NCBI GenBank assembly: GCA_937871805.1
Contig: CALMQB010000002.1
Span: 186,001 to 250,000 of the forward strand
DNA from: an uncultured Candidatus Saccharibacteria bacterium
Lineage (GTDB): Bacteria; Patescibacteriota; Saccharimonadia; Saccharimonadales; HK-STAS-PATE-42
Length of the DNA: 64,000 bases
Reading direction: 5' to 3'
In this document: piece by piece, positions 8,276 through 15,643 of the stretch
How positions within the stretch are numbered: position 1 is the stretch's first letter
Layout: every line of letters begins with the position of its first letter
Made by a program: the position numbers and the translations under genes
Notes under the pieces: generated by a model
Told to the model about the DNA's origin: nothing
Seen by the model: the letters and a program-made list of their open reading frames with translations, nothing else
The model's database searches: none

Positions 8276-10363
8276 TTAATCTTCAGTTTTTTTGCCGCGT
8301 TTGGCGATTATCTCTTGAGCAACATTTGGCGGGACTTCAGCGTAGTGGTCAAGTTCCATAGTTGATGAGGCACGTCCTTGTGACATTGAACGAAGATCGG
8401 TGGTGTAGCCAAACATATTTTCCAGTGGAACGAAGGCAATAACCTCTTTGGCTCCGTAGGCATCTTCCATGCTTTCAATACGTCCTCGTCGGGAGTTGAG
8501 ATCCCCGATAACATCACCCATGAACTCTTCTGGAGTTGTGACAGTGACCTTCATGACAGGTTCTAAGATGATTGGGCTGGCGACTTTGACGACGTTTTGG
8601 AGGCCAATTGAACCAGCAATTTTAAATGACATCTCTGAGGAGTCAACATCATGGTACGAACCATCAATAAGAGCAACTCTGGCGTCCACTAGTGGATAGT
8701 TAGCAATAACTCCGTTTGCCATGGCTTCTTCAATTCCAGCCTTAACTGCAGCTCGGTATTCTTGAGGAACTACTCCACCCTTAATCTCGTCGAGGAATTC
8801 AAAACCTTCTCCACTTTCTAGTGGCTCGATTCGTAGAGTTACGTCACCGTATTGACCGCGTCCACCGGACTGCTTAACAAACTTTCCTTGGGCTTCAGCA
8901 ACTTTTTTGACGGTTTCGCGGTAAGCGACTTGCGGTGCGCCAATGTTGGCTTCGACCTTAAATTCTCGATTCATCCTATCCACAAGAATCTCCAGATGAA
9001 GTTCACCCATTCCAGAAATTATAGTTTGGCCAGTCTCTTCGTTCGTTGAAACACGGAATGTTGGGTCTTCTTCAGCAAGCCGTTGCAAGGCGATACTCAT
9101 TCTTTCTTGATCTTGTTTAGTTTTTGGCTCAATGGCAATTGAGACTGGTGGCTCAGCGAAGGTCATACTTTCCAGTAAAATTGGCTTGGCGATATCACAA
9201 AGAGTGTTTCCTGTGGTAGTATTCTTGATTCCGACGATAGCTGCAATGTCTCCAGCGCGAATCTCATCTATATCTTCACGCTTGTCGGCATGCAGTCGGA
9301 CTAAACGACCGACTCTTTCTTTATTCCCAGTGCTAGAGTTCATTACATAAGACCCCGATCTTAGTACTCCAGAATAAACTCGGAAGTAGCACAACTTACC
9401 GACGAATGGATCATTGACGAGTTTGAAAGCCAAACCTGAGAATGCTTCGTTATCATCAGGTTTTCGAGATATCTTATCTCCATTCTTGAGATCTTCGCCC
9501 CAAGCATCTCCGGTATCAATTGGTGAAGGTAAGTAATCTACTACCAAATCAAGTAAAGCCTGAACAATAACCCCTCGACCATCACCGCCTGCGACCAGGA
9601 ACATCTCACCCGATGTAACTCCTTTACGGATTGCTGCCTTTAGTTCCTCTTTTGTGATTGACTCCTCTCCTTCTTCTAAGAAGCGCATTGTTAGCTCATC
9701 ATCAAACTCAACTGCCTGTTCAATTAACATAGAGCGGGCATTTCTTGCTTTTTCAACCATATCAGCTGGGATTTCACCCTCGATTAGCTCTCTGTCGGTA
9801 TAATCGGAATAAGTGTAGGCCTTCATTTCGACAAGGTCAACGATACCATTAATTTCTTTTTCAAAGCCAATTGGCAGATGAACTGGAGTAGCTCTTTTGC
9901 TAAGACGAGCGCGGATGCTCTCAAGCGACTTGTAGAAATCGCCTCCAGTTTGGTTAATCTTATTTACAAAACAAATGCGCGGGACAGAATATTTGGTCGC
10001 CTGGCGCCAAACAGTTTCAGTTTGAGCTTCAACGCCCATTTTACCGTCAAAGAGCAAAACAGCTCCATCGAGTACGCGCATAGAACGCTCAACCTCGACA
10101 GTGAAGTCAACGTGGCCTGGGGTATCGATAATATTGACCTGCATACCCTTCCAGTGACAAGTTACAGAGGCGGCAACAATTGTGATCCCGCGCTCTCGCT
10201 CTTGCTCCATGTGATCAGTTACGGTTGCACCATCATGGACTGCTCCAATCTTATGGTTTAAGCCTGTTCTAAAAAGAATTGCCTCTGTAGTTGTAGTTTT
10301 ACCAGCGTCAATATGCGCAATAATCCCCACATTTCTAAAGTTGTTGATATCTGTTTTGGCCAT
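8276..10363 (-). CDS. fusA: Elongation factor G
   Basis: This 695-aa translocase GTPase is full length with all five domains. The P-loop is AHIDAGKTTTTE near residue 16 and the switch II motif is DTPGHVDF. The guanine-specificity motif is unusual: it reads NKINQTGG, with Asn in place of the Asp of NKxD. The domain IV/V region, GMGELHLEI and the end of the protein are normal. It stands alone, without rpsL or rpsG beside it. The upstream 231 bp carry a TGG-TATAAT promoter and two small hairpins. No uptake-like word occurs in this gene. Confidence 0.97.
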   Translation of the reverse strand: MAKTDINNFRNVGIIAHIDAGKTTTTEAILFRTGLNHKIGAVHDGATVTDHMEQERERGITIVAASVTCHWKGMQVNIIDTPGHVDFTVEVERSMRVLDGAVLLFDGKMGVEAQTETVWRQATKYSVPRICFVNKINQTGGDFYKSLESIRARLSKRATPVHLPIGFEKEINGIVDLVEMKAYTYSDYTDRELIEGEIPADMVEKARNARSMLIEQAVEFDDELTMRFLEEGEESITKEELKAAIRKGVTSGEMFLVAGGDGRGVIVQALLDLVVDYLPSPIDTGDAWGEDLKNGDKISRKPDDNEAFSGLAFKLVNDPFVGKLCYFRVYSGVLRSGSYVMNSSTGNKERVGRLVRLHADKREDIDEIRAGDIAAIVGIKNTTTGNTLCDIAKPILLESMTFAEPPVSIAIEPKTKQDQERMSIALQRLAEEDPTFRVSTNEETGQTIISGMGELHLEILVDRMNREFKVEANIGAPQVAYRETVKKVAEAQGKFVKQSGGRGQYGDVTLRIEPLESGEGFEFLDEIKGGVVPQEYRAAVKAGIEEAMANGVIANYPLVDARVALIDGSYHDVDSSEMSFKIAGSIGLQNVVKVASPIILEPVMKVTVTTPEEFMGDVIGDLNSRRGRIESMEDAYGAKEVIAFVPLENMFGYTTDLRSMSQGRASSTMELDHYAEVPPNVAQEIIAKRGKKTED

Positions 10364-10594
10364 AATTATTTTTGGTTAGTTAAATTTAATCTATTCTTTA
10401 TATAAAAAGTCGAGTTGTTGCGCTACTTTCCAGTGGCTTTGCTGCCACGGTGCACTTACTGCACTATCCCAGTTTATTTAGAATCTAATAGGAGTAGTTA
10501 TCCCGCGCGGCAAACTTTTATAACTAGATTATACCACAGCTCCAAGAGCCGGAACCGAATTAATATCTTGAAAAATACTGTATAGTTTATAGAT
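10364..10594 (-). promoter_or_regulatory. fusA promoter and structured leader
   Basis: On the minus strand TATAAT at 10533-10528 is preceded by TGG, an extended -10. The leader would be about 155-160 nt long. It contains GTGCA-GTAAG-TGCAC and GTGGC-AGCAAA-GCCAC, two small hairpins close together near 10440-10465. The opposite strand contains TATAGT 8 nt before the ATG at 10595. Confidence 0.5.
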
Positions 10595-11179
10595 ATGACT
10601 AAAAAGACAACCGTACTATTTATTCCCGGCCTAGGTGATGGCAAGGTCCGTGGCGAGAACTTGGCAATCAAGCTTTTAGCACCTTGGAGGTTAGACGGTG
10701 AGTACTTTCCTATTTACTGGCACAAAAAAGAGGATTTTAAGACTAGAATTGCTGAGCTAAGCAAGAGAATCGCTGAGCTCAATTCTGAGGGAAGAAGAGT
10801 TGTGCTAGTTGGCTACAGCGCTGGAGCCAGTGCCGCCATCAACGCTCTCTCTGCCAATAAAGAAAAAGTTCAAAGAGTTATTTTGATATGCGGTAAAATC
10901 CAAAATTTAGATAAAATCAATGATTCTTATTTTAAACTTAATCCGAAATTTGGAGGAAGCGTCGAACTGCTTAAAAAAAGCCTCCCTGATTTGGATGCGG
11001 AACAAAGAGCTAAGGTTTTATCAATCCGACCAATCTTTGATGAAACGGTTCCAGTTAAAGATACGATTATTCAGGGTGCGAAGAATAAAAGGGTTTTTAT
11101 GGTTGGGCATGTTCCAACTATCGCATACTGCTTAAGTTTAACAATTTGGCGGGCTGCTTATTGGGCTAGAAAAAAGTAG
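10595..11179 (+). CDS. Alpha/beta hydrolase-like protein
   Basis: A 194-aa protein of the alpha/beta-hydrolase fold. LFIPGLGDG near residue 10 supplies the oxyanion-loop region, and VVLVGYSAGAS (about 68-78) is the nucleophile elbow G-x-S-x-G with Ser as nucleophile. A candidate Asp is in RPIFDETVPV and a candidate His in VGHVP, so a triad can be built. The substrate cannot be inferred. TATAGT lies 8 nt before the ATG. Confidence 0.75.
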   Translation: MTKKTTVLFIPGLGDGKVRGENLAIKLLAPWRLDGEYFPIYWHKKEDFKTRIAELSKRIAELNSEGRRVVLVGYSAGASAAINALSANKEKVQRVILICGKIQNLDKINDSYFKLNPKFGGSVELLKKSLPDLDAEQRAKVLSIRPIFDETVPVKDTIIQGAKNKRVFMVGHVPTIAYCLSLTIWRAAYWARKK

Positions 11180-11202
11180 TCTTTTAATAGCTTTAGAAAA
11201 AC

Positions 11203-11370
11203 CTAGCTCCCGGCAACTCGTACTGCGATGTTAGTCGCCATATTATATCCGATAACATAAGCGATAGCCGAGGCAGCGATTATAATCCAGATTGCATCTT
11301 TAGCTTTAGTGCTAATTCCACTTAGGGTTTTAGAGACTTTTGTTTTGAATGATTTTGTTAGGATTTCCAT
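11203..11370 (-). CDS. Small single-TM protein
   Basis: A 55-aa protein. A basic N-terminal 28 residues (MEILTKSFKTKVSKTLSG) lead into one hydrophobic helix rich in I, A and Y (about 30-50), and the protein ends soon after in RVAGS. A good promoter lies upstream and AGTAGAG precedes the ATG, so it is probably expressed. The function is unknown. It fills an otherwise empty 366-bp stretch between the hydrolase and tRNA-Ser. Confidence 0.6.
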   Translation of the reverse strand: MEILTKSFKTKVSKTLSGISTKAKDAIWIIIAASAIAYVIGYNMATNIAVRVAGS

Positions 11371-11405
11371 GATAACTCTACTTTCTTTATTAACTTTATA
11401 CTACG

Positions 11406-11435
11406 ATACTATCATAAAACTTTATGTTATGTCAA
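11406..11435 (-). promoter_or_regulatory. Promoter of the 55-aa protein
   Basis: Minus strand: TTGACA (11435-11430), an 18-nt spacer, then TAGTAT (11411-11406). It lies about 36 nt upstream of the ATG at 11370, leaving room for a short leader with an SD-like AGTAGAG. Confidence 0.6.
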
Positions 11436-11545
11436 TTACTTATTTTTAGCTTGTTTAGATGGAAGCATGTTTGACTGGTGACAAAGTTTCAGTGAATTTG
11501 TTAAACTTAATTGTAGTTACAGGTCTTTTTTGACTTGCTAGCCCT

Positions 11546-11635
<90 letters not shown>

Positions 11636-11663
11636 AGAAATTATTTAAAGTTCAAGGTTCATC

Positions 11664-12056
11664 ATGGACATGACAAAATTTGAAAACCAGGCATGGGAAG
11701 CCATAAAAGACTTGAACAGGTCTTGGACCTCTGGTGCTACGGAAAATGAACTAAGCAAGTTCTTCCATCCCAATGTGATCGCTCTTATATCTGGTAATAA
11801 GAAAATAATTAAGGGTGCTAAACCGTGTGCGAACCACTGGAGGGGATGCTTTGAATGTAAGCCCGAGTTGCTATGGGAAGACTTTGATCCTGAGGTAAGA
11901 GTCTATGAAGAGGGGGCTGAAAAATTTGCGATAGTTGCCTGTAAATTTAAGATCTCCTGGCTAGAGAGCGGGGAACGAAAAGCTGCTCTAGGAAACGATA
12001 TTTTTACATTAAGGCTTGAGGGAGACAAGTGGCAAATAATCTCAGCCACAGTGTAG
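11664..12056 (+). CDS. NTF2-like / SnoaL-like domain protein
   Basis: A 130-aa protein with the NTF2-like pattern: an N-terminal helix with WEAIKDLNRSWTSG, FHPNVIALISG, then beta strands ending in DIFTLRLEGDKWQIISATV. Such folds serve as ketosteroid isomerase-like enzymes or as ligand-binding domains, and nothing here fixes a substrate. AAGG lies 6 nt before the ATG. It begins 28 nt after tRNA-Ser and is followed by a methyltransferase gene on the same strand. Confidence 0.7.
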   Translation: MDMTKFENQAWEAIKDLNRSWTSGATENELSKFFHPNVIALISGNKKIIKGAKPCANHWRGCFECKPELLWEDFDPEVRVYEEGAEKFAIVACKFKISWLESGERKAALGNDIFTLRLEGDKWQIISATV

Positions 12057-12074
12057 AAATTAAAGAATAAAACT

Positions 12075-12728
12075 ATGGCATCTGAAGATAGAGGCTCCGC
12101 TAAAAGCCAACAGTCCGAACTAGTTAAGAAGCTCAAGCGAGCACGAATTAGAAAAAGGGCAAACGAGATTAAAGATTTTCGCTGTAAGAACCTGATTGCC
12201 GTAATTGAAAACCCCAGCAATATTATTAATATCGGTACTGTAATCCGGAACATCGAGGCTCTGGGCGTCGAGAAGACTTACATAATCGACAAAAGTAATC
12301 ACATTCCAGAGGACTGGCAAGAAATGCGAACCCGAAAAACTCTTTCCAAGACTTCCGCATCCGCCATAAAGTGGAGCTTTGTAAAAAGATTTTCCACCAC
12401 AGAAGAATGCCTGGAATATTTAAAGCGTAAGAATTTTGTGTCTGCAGTAACTTCTCCACACTTAAAAGGTAAGGAAAATGTAGTTCTGCATGAAGGAGAC
12501 TACACTCATGCCAAGCTTGCAATTTGGTTTGGCAATGAAGCCAAGGGGATCAGCGATGAAGCTGTTGAAAGCGCTGGCTTTTGCATCAACATCCCAATGT
12601 ATGGATTCATCGAAAGCTTAAATTTAGCTGTTTCAACTGGGATTGTAATGTATGAGGTCACTAAGCAGCGTCGAGAATACCAGGCGAAGAATAAGAAGCC
12701 GAACAGAAAGAAGATCCGCCAAGTTTAA
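12075..12728 (+). CDS. TrmH/SpoU-family RNA 2'-O-methyltransferase
   Basis: A 217-aa SPOUT methyltransferase. Motif 1 is the ENPSNIINIGTVIRN region (about 42-57), where Asn and Arg serve catalysis. Motif 2 is IWFGNEAKGIS. Motif 3 is IPMYGFIESLNLAVSTGI, the knotted SAM site. Basic tails at both ends suit RNA binding. The target could be tRNA G18 or an rRNA ribose; the sequence does not decide. Confidence 0.88.
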   Translation: MASEDRGSAKSQQSELVKKLKRARIRKRANEIKDFRCKNLIAVIENPSNIINIGTVIRNIEALGVEKTYIIDKSNHIPEDWQEMRTRKTLSKTSASAIKWSFVKRFSTTEECLEYLKRKNFVSAVTSPHLKGKENVVLHEGDYTHAKLAIWFGNEAKGISDEAVESAGFCINIPMYGFIESLNLAVSTGIVMYEVTKQRREYQAKNKKPNRKKIRQV

Positions 12729-12806
12729 AGTATTTGTTATTTCAAGGGTTTAATGTTATAATTGTTTATTTAATGTATAAATTAAGTTTAATTTACTGAG
12801 CAAATC

Positions 12807-13283
12807 ATGGGTGAACTATTAGTAAAGGCGGAGGGCGAGTTTAAGCGTATATGGGCTAGAACTGGAGTCATAGCTATCTCTGCTCTCATGGCTCTAACAC
12901 CAGAGCCAAAAAGTGGATCCGGTGCAACCTATGAAGCCCTGACGGCTGCACGCCATCCACTTATTGGAACTTCTGCAGTAGCCATAACCGACTACACTAC
13001 AAATAGGTTCTTTCCAGGCGTTTCGAGGGCGGCAAAAGCTACTGCCGGCGCAGCTGCAATCGTAGGCTTAAGCTTAGCTGTAGAAATTGCCCAATCACAA
13101 GTACAGGGCCTGGGGCTATTGCATGATGCCAACTACCCTCTTGGCTCATTTGAGAACTTGAAAGATCTTGGATTTGCATTCTTTGGTGGAGCTGCCTATG
13201 CCGCCACAAGATACATTGGTCCTAAAGCAGATGAAGTTGCTACGGTTGATACTGCTGAGATAGATGCTGTTGAGGCAATTTAA
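12807..13283 (+). CDS. Hypothetical polytopic membrane protein
   Basis: A 158-aa protein with several moderately hydrophobic Ala-rich stretches (about 20-32, 55-68, 78-95, 125-145). The part AVEIAQSQVQG...ENLKDLGFAFFGG faintly recalls VanZ-like proteins, but I would not assign that. TATAAT lies at 12757-12762, 44 nt upstream, and the leader contains an uptake-like word. Its end overlaps the convergent comF stop by 4 bp. Confidence 0.6.
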   Translation: MGELLVKAEGEFKRIWARTGVIAISALMALTPEPKSGSGATYEALTAARHPLIGTSAVAITDYTTNRFFPGVSRAAKATAGAAAIVGLSLAVEIAQSQVQGLGLLHDANYPLGSFENLKDLGFAFFGGAAYAATRYIGPKADEVATVDTAEIDAVEAI

Positions 13284-14029
13284 GATTTGGGATTGTTCGA
13301 GTACTTTATCTTATGCAAACCTTGACGCGCAAAAACTAGTCCATGGACCTCATTTGCTCCGGCTTCTTTCAGAATTTTCGCCGCGGCATTTAAGGTTGAG
13401 CCAGTCGTAACAACATCGTCAATCAAAATAACTGTTGAACCCTTAATTAAACTTAATCTTCTCGGTTTGAAGAATTTTACAGAAGCCTCACTCCGTTCTA
13501 GTTTCGAGGCTCCAATTTGATCGAAAGAGCTTGCCCGCAACAAAAGACTTTTATAGTTTAGGTGCTCTAATCTGGCGTACTTTTTAGCAATCAGTTTGGC
13601 TTGATCCCAACCACGTTGACGAACTCTCTCATTTGCAGTTGGAATCGCTGTGACAATTATGTTGCTAGGATTTGAGATACTTGCTAAATCCAAATCAAGA
13701 TATTGCAAACCTTGAGCGATTGGTTTTGCTGATTGATATGAATGATTAAACTTAAGTGATTTTATAAGATACTCGGCGAGCGACTCTTCGAAGTCTAGGG
13801 GCCAAGAGACGGAGTTTAGACTTTGAGTAGCTATACAAAGTTTACAAATTCCTGGCGTGGAAGCTGAAGTTATTAAACTAATCTTTTTCGAACATTTATA
13901 GCAGGTTGGAGTTAGCTTTTGGGAGATTTTAAAACTAAGGCATTTTTGACAACAGGTAGAGCCCTCTTTGCGACAAATAAAACAGTGGTGAGGAGCAATT
14001 AGACTAAGAAGGCTATCTAGTGGTTGCAT
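13280..14029 (-). CDS. comF: ComF-family phosphoribosyltransferase-like protein
   Basis: A 249-aa protein. The N-terminus has paired cysteines typical of the ComF zinc region (CFICRKEGSTCCQKC, CYKC, CKLC). The C-terminal half is a type I phosphoribosyltransferase domain with the signature VILIDDVVTTGSTLN (about 205-220) and the TANERVRQRGWDQAK segment. In Bacillus and Haemophilus, ComF is a cytoplasmic protein needed for DNA transformation, probably acting with the uptake helicase or primosome. Its presence beside a distant comEC supports natural competence. Three exact uptake-like words lie in or just before it. Confidence 0.88.
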   Translation of the reverse strand: MQPLDSLLSLIAPHHCFICRKEGSTCCQKCLSFKISQKLTPTCYKCSKKISLITSASTPGICKLCIATQSLNSVSWPLDFEESLAEYLIKSLKFNHSYQSAKPIAQGLQYLDLDLASISNPSNIIVTAIPTANERVRQRGWDQAKLIAKKYARLEHLNYKSLLLRASSFDQIGASKLERSEASVKFFKPRRLSLIKGSTVILIDDVVTTGSTLNAAAKILKEAGANEVHGLVFARQGLHKIKYSNNPKS

Positions 14030-14159
14030 CGATGCTTATACGCTTAAGTTTAACTTTTATGTTGCATATTCTAGGGCTATAGGTTTAGAATATAGCTTAA
14101 TACAAATCTTATTTTGTGAGAAGAGATTAACTAGGAGGTAGTAACCAGATTTTAAGTTT

Positions 14160-14690
14160 ATGGCTAGAAGAAAACAAGCGCCCGCAAATGAAGATAGCAT
14201 CTTAATGGAAGAAGACTTAGGAGCAGCTTTTTTAGATCTGGATGAGGAAATGGATCTTGCAGAACAGGCTCCACAATCAGGACAAAATAACAATTCTCAA
14301 CAGGCTCCGCAGCGAGTTGAGATTATCGAAGAAGAGATTGTGGAAGTGGAAGAGTCCATGGATGCCGAGCTACCAGTAGACCTATACGAAACTGAAGATA
14401 GACTGATTTTAAAGGCTCGTGTTGCCGGAGTAGATAAGAGTGACGTCGACTTAGAGTTTGCGGACGGAGTCGTTACTATTAGTGGAGTATTAAGCAGCAA
14501 TGACAGCGAAGAGGTCACCCAATACCACTCTCAAGAATGTTACTGGGGTAAGTTCTACAGGCAGATAAAACTCCCCGTCGCAGTTCAAGAAGGTGACGAA
14601 TCTATTGACGCGGTTTTAGATGAAGGCGTACTCATCCTAACCTTCATTAAAGAAAAAAGTGACACGGCGAAGAAGATCAAAATTTCTTAA
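14160..14690 (+). CDS. Hsp20/alpha-crystallin small heat shock protein
   Basis: A 176-aa chaperone. The first 75 residues are acidic and Gln-rich. The alpha-crystallin domain runs from ELPVDLYETEDRLILKARV to VLDEGVLILTF (the A-x-x-x-G-V-L box), and the end is KKIKIS. The only ATG lies 21 nt after a strong AGGAGG (14133-14138). A TTTTAAGTTTA word occupies the stretch just before the ATG. Confidence 0.88.
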   Translation: MARRKQAPANEDSILMEEDLGAAFLDLDEEMDLAEQAPQSGQNNNSQQAPQRVEIIEEEIVEVEESMDAELPVDLYETEDRLILKARVAGVDKSDVDLEFADGVVTISGVLSSNDSEEVTQYHSQECYWGKFYRQIKLPVAVQEGDESIDAVLDEGVLILTFIKEKSDTAKKIKIS

Positions 14691-14803
14691 GCAAAAGCCT
14701 TGGTTGCTCAGCAATCCTCTTTTTTGACTAAGCCTGAATAAAGGTGTTAGTATTAAGGTTAAGTTAAGTTAAGTATTTTAAATAGGATAGGAGATTTTAG
14801 AAA

Positions 14804-15175
14804 ATGGCAGAAAAAGATAGCAGCCCAAAAGTAGAGGCAGCACCTCAACCACAAGCTAATCCACCGATTGCCCCAGTTCAAGCTCCGCAACAGCAAATGA
14901 CGGCCCATCCAGCTGGAAATGACGGATTTGCGATAACATCGCTCGTCACTGGTATCCTAACAATTGTTACTGCCTGGTTATGGCCGCTTTCTTTAATCCT
15001 GGGTATCCTAGGTCTAACCTTCGGAATAATTTCATACAGCAAAAAGAAGAGTGGAATGGCACTCGCTGGTATTATATGTGCTGCAGTTGGCCTAGTCTTA
15101 ATGATTCTATTCATTGTCTTTGTTATCGTACTGGCAGATGATGTGATCACAAACTCTCCGAACTATTACTATTAA
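14804..15175 (+). CDS. DUF4190 membrane protein
   Basis: A 123-aa protein. A 45-residue Pro/Gln/Ala-rich cytoplasmic N-terminus precedes two hydrophobic helices with the DUF4190 pattern (AITSLVTGILTIV, LILGILGLTFGIIS, KKKSGMALAGIICAAVGLVL). The role of this family is unknown. AGGATAGGAG precedes the ATG, an unusually clear ribosome site for this window. A strong terminator follows. Confidence 0.8.
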   Translation: MAEKDSSPKVEAAPQPQANPPIAPVQAPQQQMTAHPAGNDGFAITSLVTGILTIVTAWLWPLSLILGILGLTFGIISYSKKKSGMALAGIICAAVGLVLMILFIVFVIVLADDVITNSPNYYY

Positions 15176-15202
15176 GCTTAGGCCTTAAGTTATTACAAAT
15201 AT

Positions 15203-15236
15203 AAAAAACTCCCTTTTTTCAAAGGGAGTTTTTTAT
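15203..15236 (+). terminator. Intrinsic terminator
   Basis: AAAAAACTCCCTTT, a four-base loop and AAAGGGAGTTTTTT form a long perfect stem with A and T tracts on both sides. It should work for the DUF4190 gene on the plus strand and possibly for the Nudix remnant on the minus strand. Confidence 0.85.
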
Positions 15237-15261
15237 ATTTGAAGTTTGAAATGTGTAGATC

Positions 15262-15639
15262 TTAAGCTTGAGAGCTCTTAACTGCGTTGAGGATATGTTG
15301 TTTGTCTTTGCCATCAGGAAGATTATCTAACAAAAAACACTCTGCTCTAAAGATTCCACCTGTAGGCTTAATATTATTTTGATCTAAATCTATTATAAAG
15401 ATGTAGCGGTCGAATAAGCCGTCATCAGTTTAGAAATGCTTAAACTTAAGTTCAGGGGACATAAATTTTCGGTCTATGCCGAGCTCCTCTTGTAATTCAC
15501 GCTTAATCCCAGTTATTGGATCTTCGCCACTTTCTAAGCTGCCACCTGGGAGCTTCCAGTTTTCTTTATCGTCAGATTCTGTGACTAAAAGAATCTGGCC
15601 TTCTGCATTGCTAATCACTGCTCTAACGTTGTTTGACAT
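15262..15639 (-). pseudogene. Nudix hydrolase interrupted by in-frame stop
   Basis: The first 69 codons encode a Nudix domain start with an intact box GGSLESGEDP...RELQEELGI. A TAA at 15432-15430 follows LKFKHF. The same frame continues without a shift through TDDGLFDRYIFIIDL and on to LLDNLPDGKDKQHIL, which reads as the missing second half, ending at TAA 15264-15262. This is a single nonsense codon in an otherwise whole gene: a recent pseudogene, a sequencing error, or readthrough. It starts 4 nt after the pheT stop. Confidence 0.8.
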
Positions 15640-15643
15640 AAGT

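Noticed and set aside
11636-11663. A second RNA gene after tRNA-Ser
   Set aside because: Only 28 nt, and it holds the AAGG site of the next gene.
12807-13283. VanZ-family assignment for the membrane protein
   Set aside because: Only a weak EIAQ...G pattern is shared; the usual conserved Arg/Asp residues are not clear.
14697-14727. Terminator after hsp20 (GGTTGCTCAGCAATCC followed by TTTTTT)
   Set aside because: The stem is short with a bulge, so I could not support it firmly.
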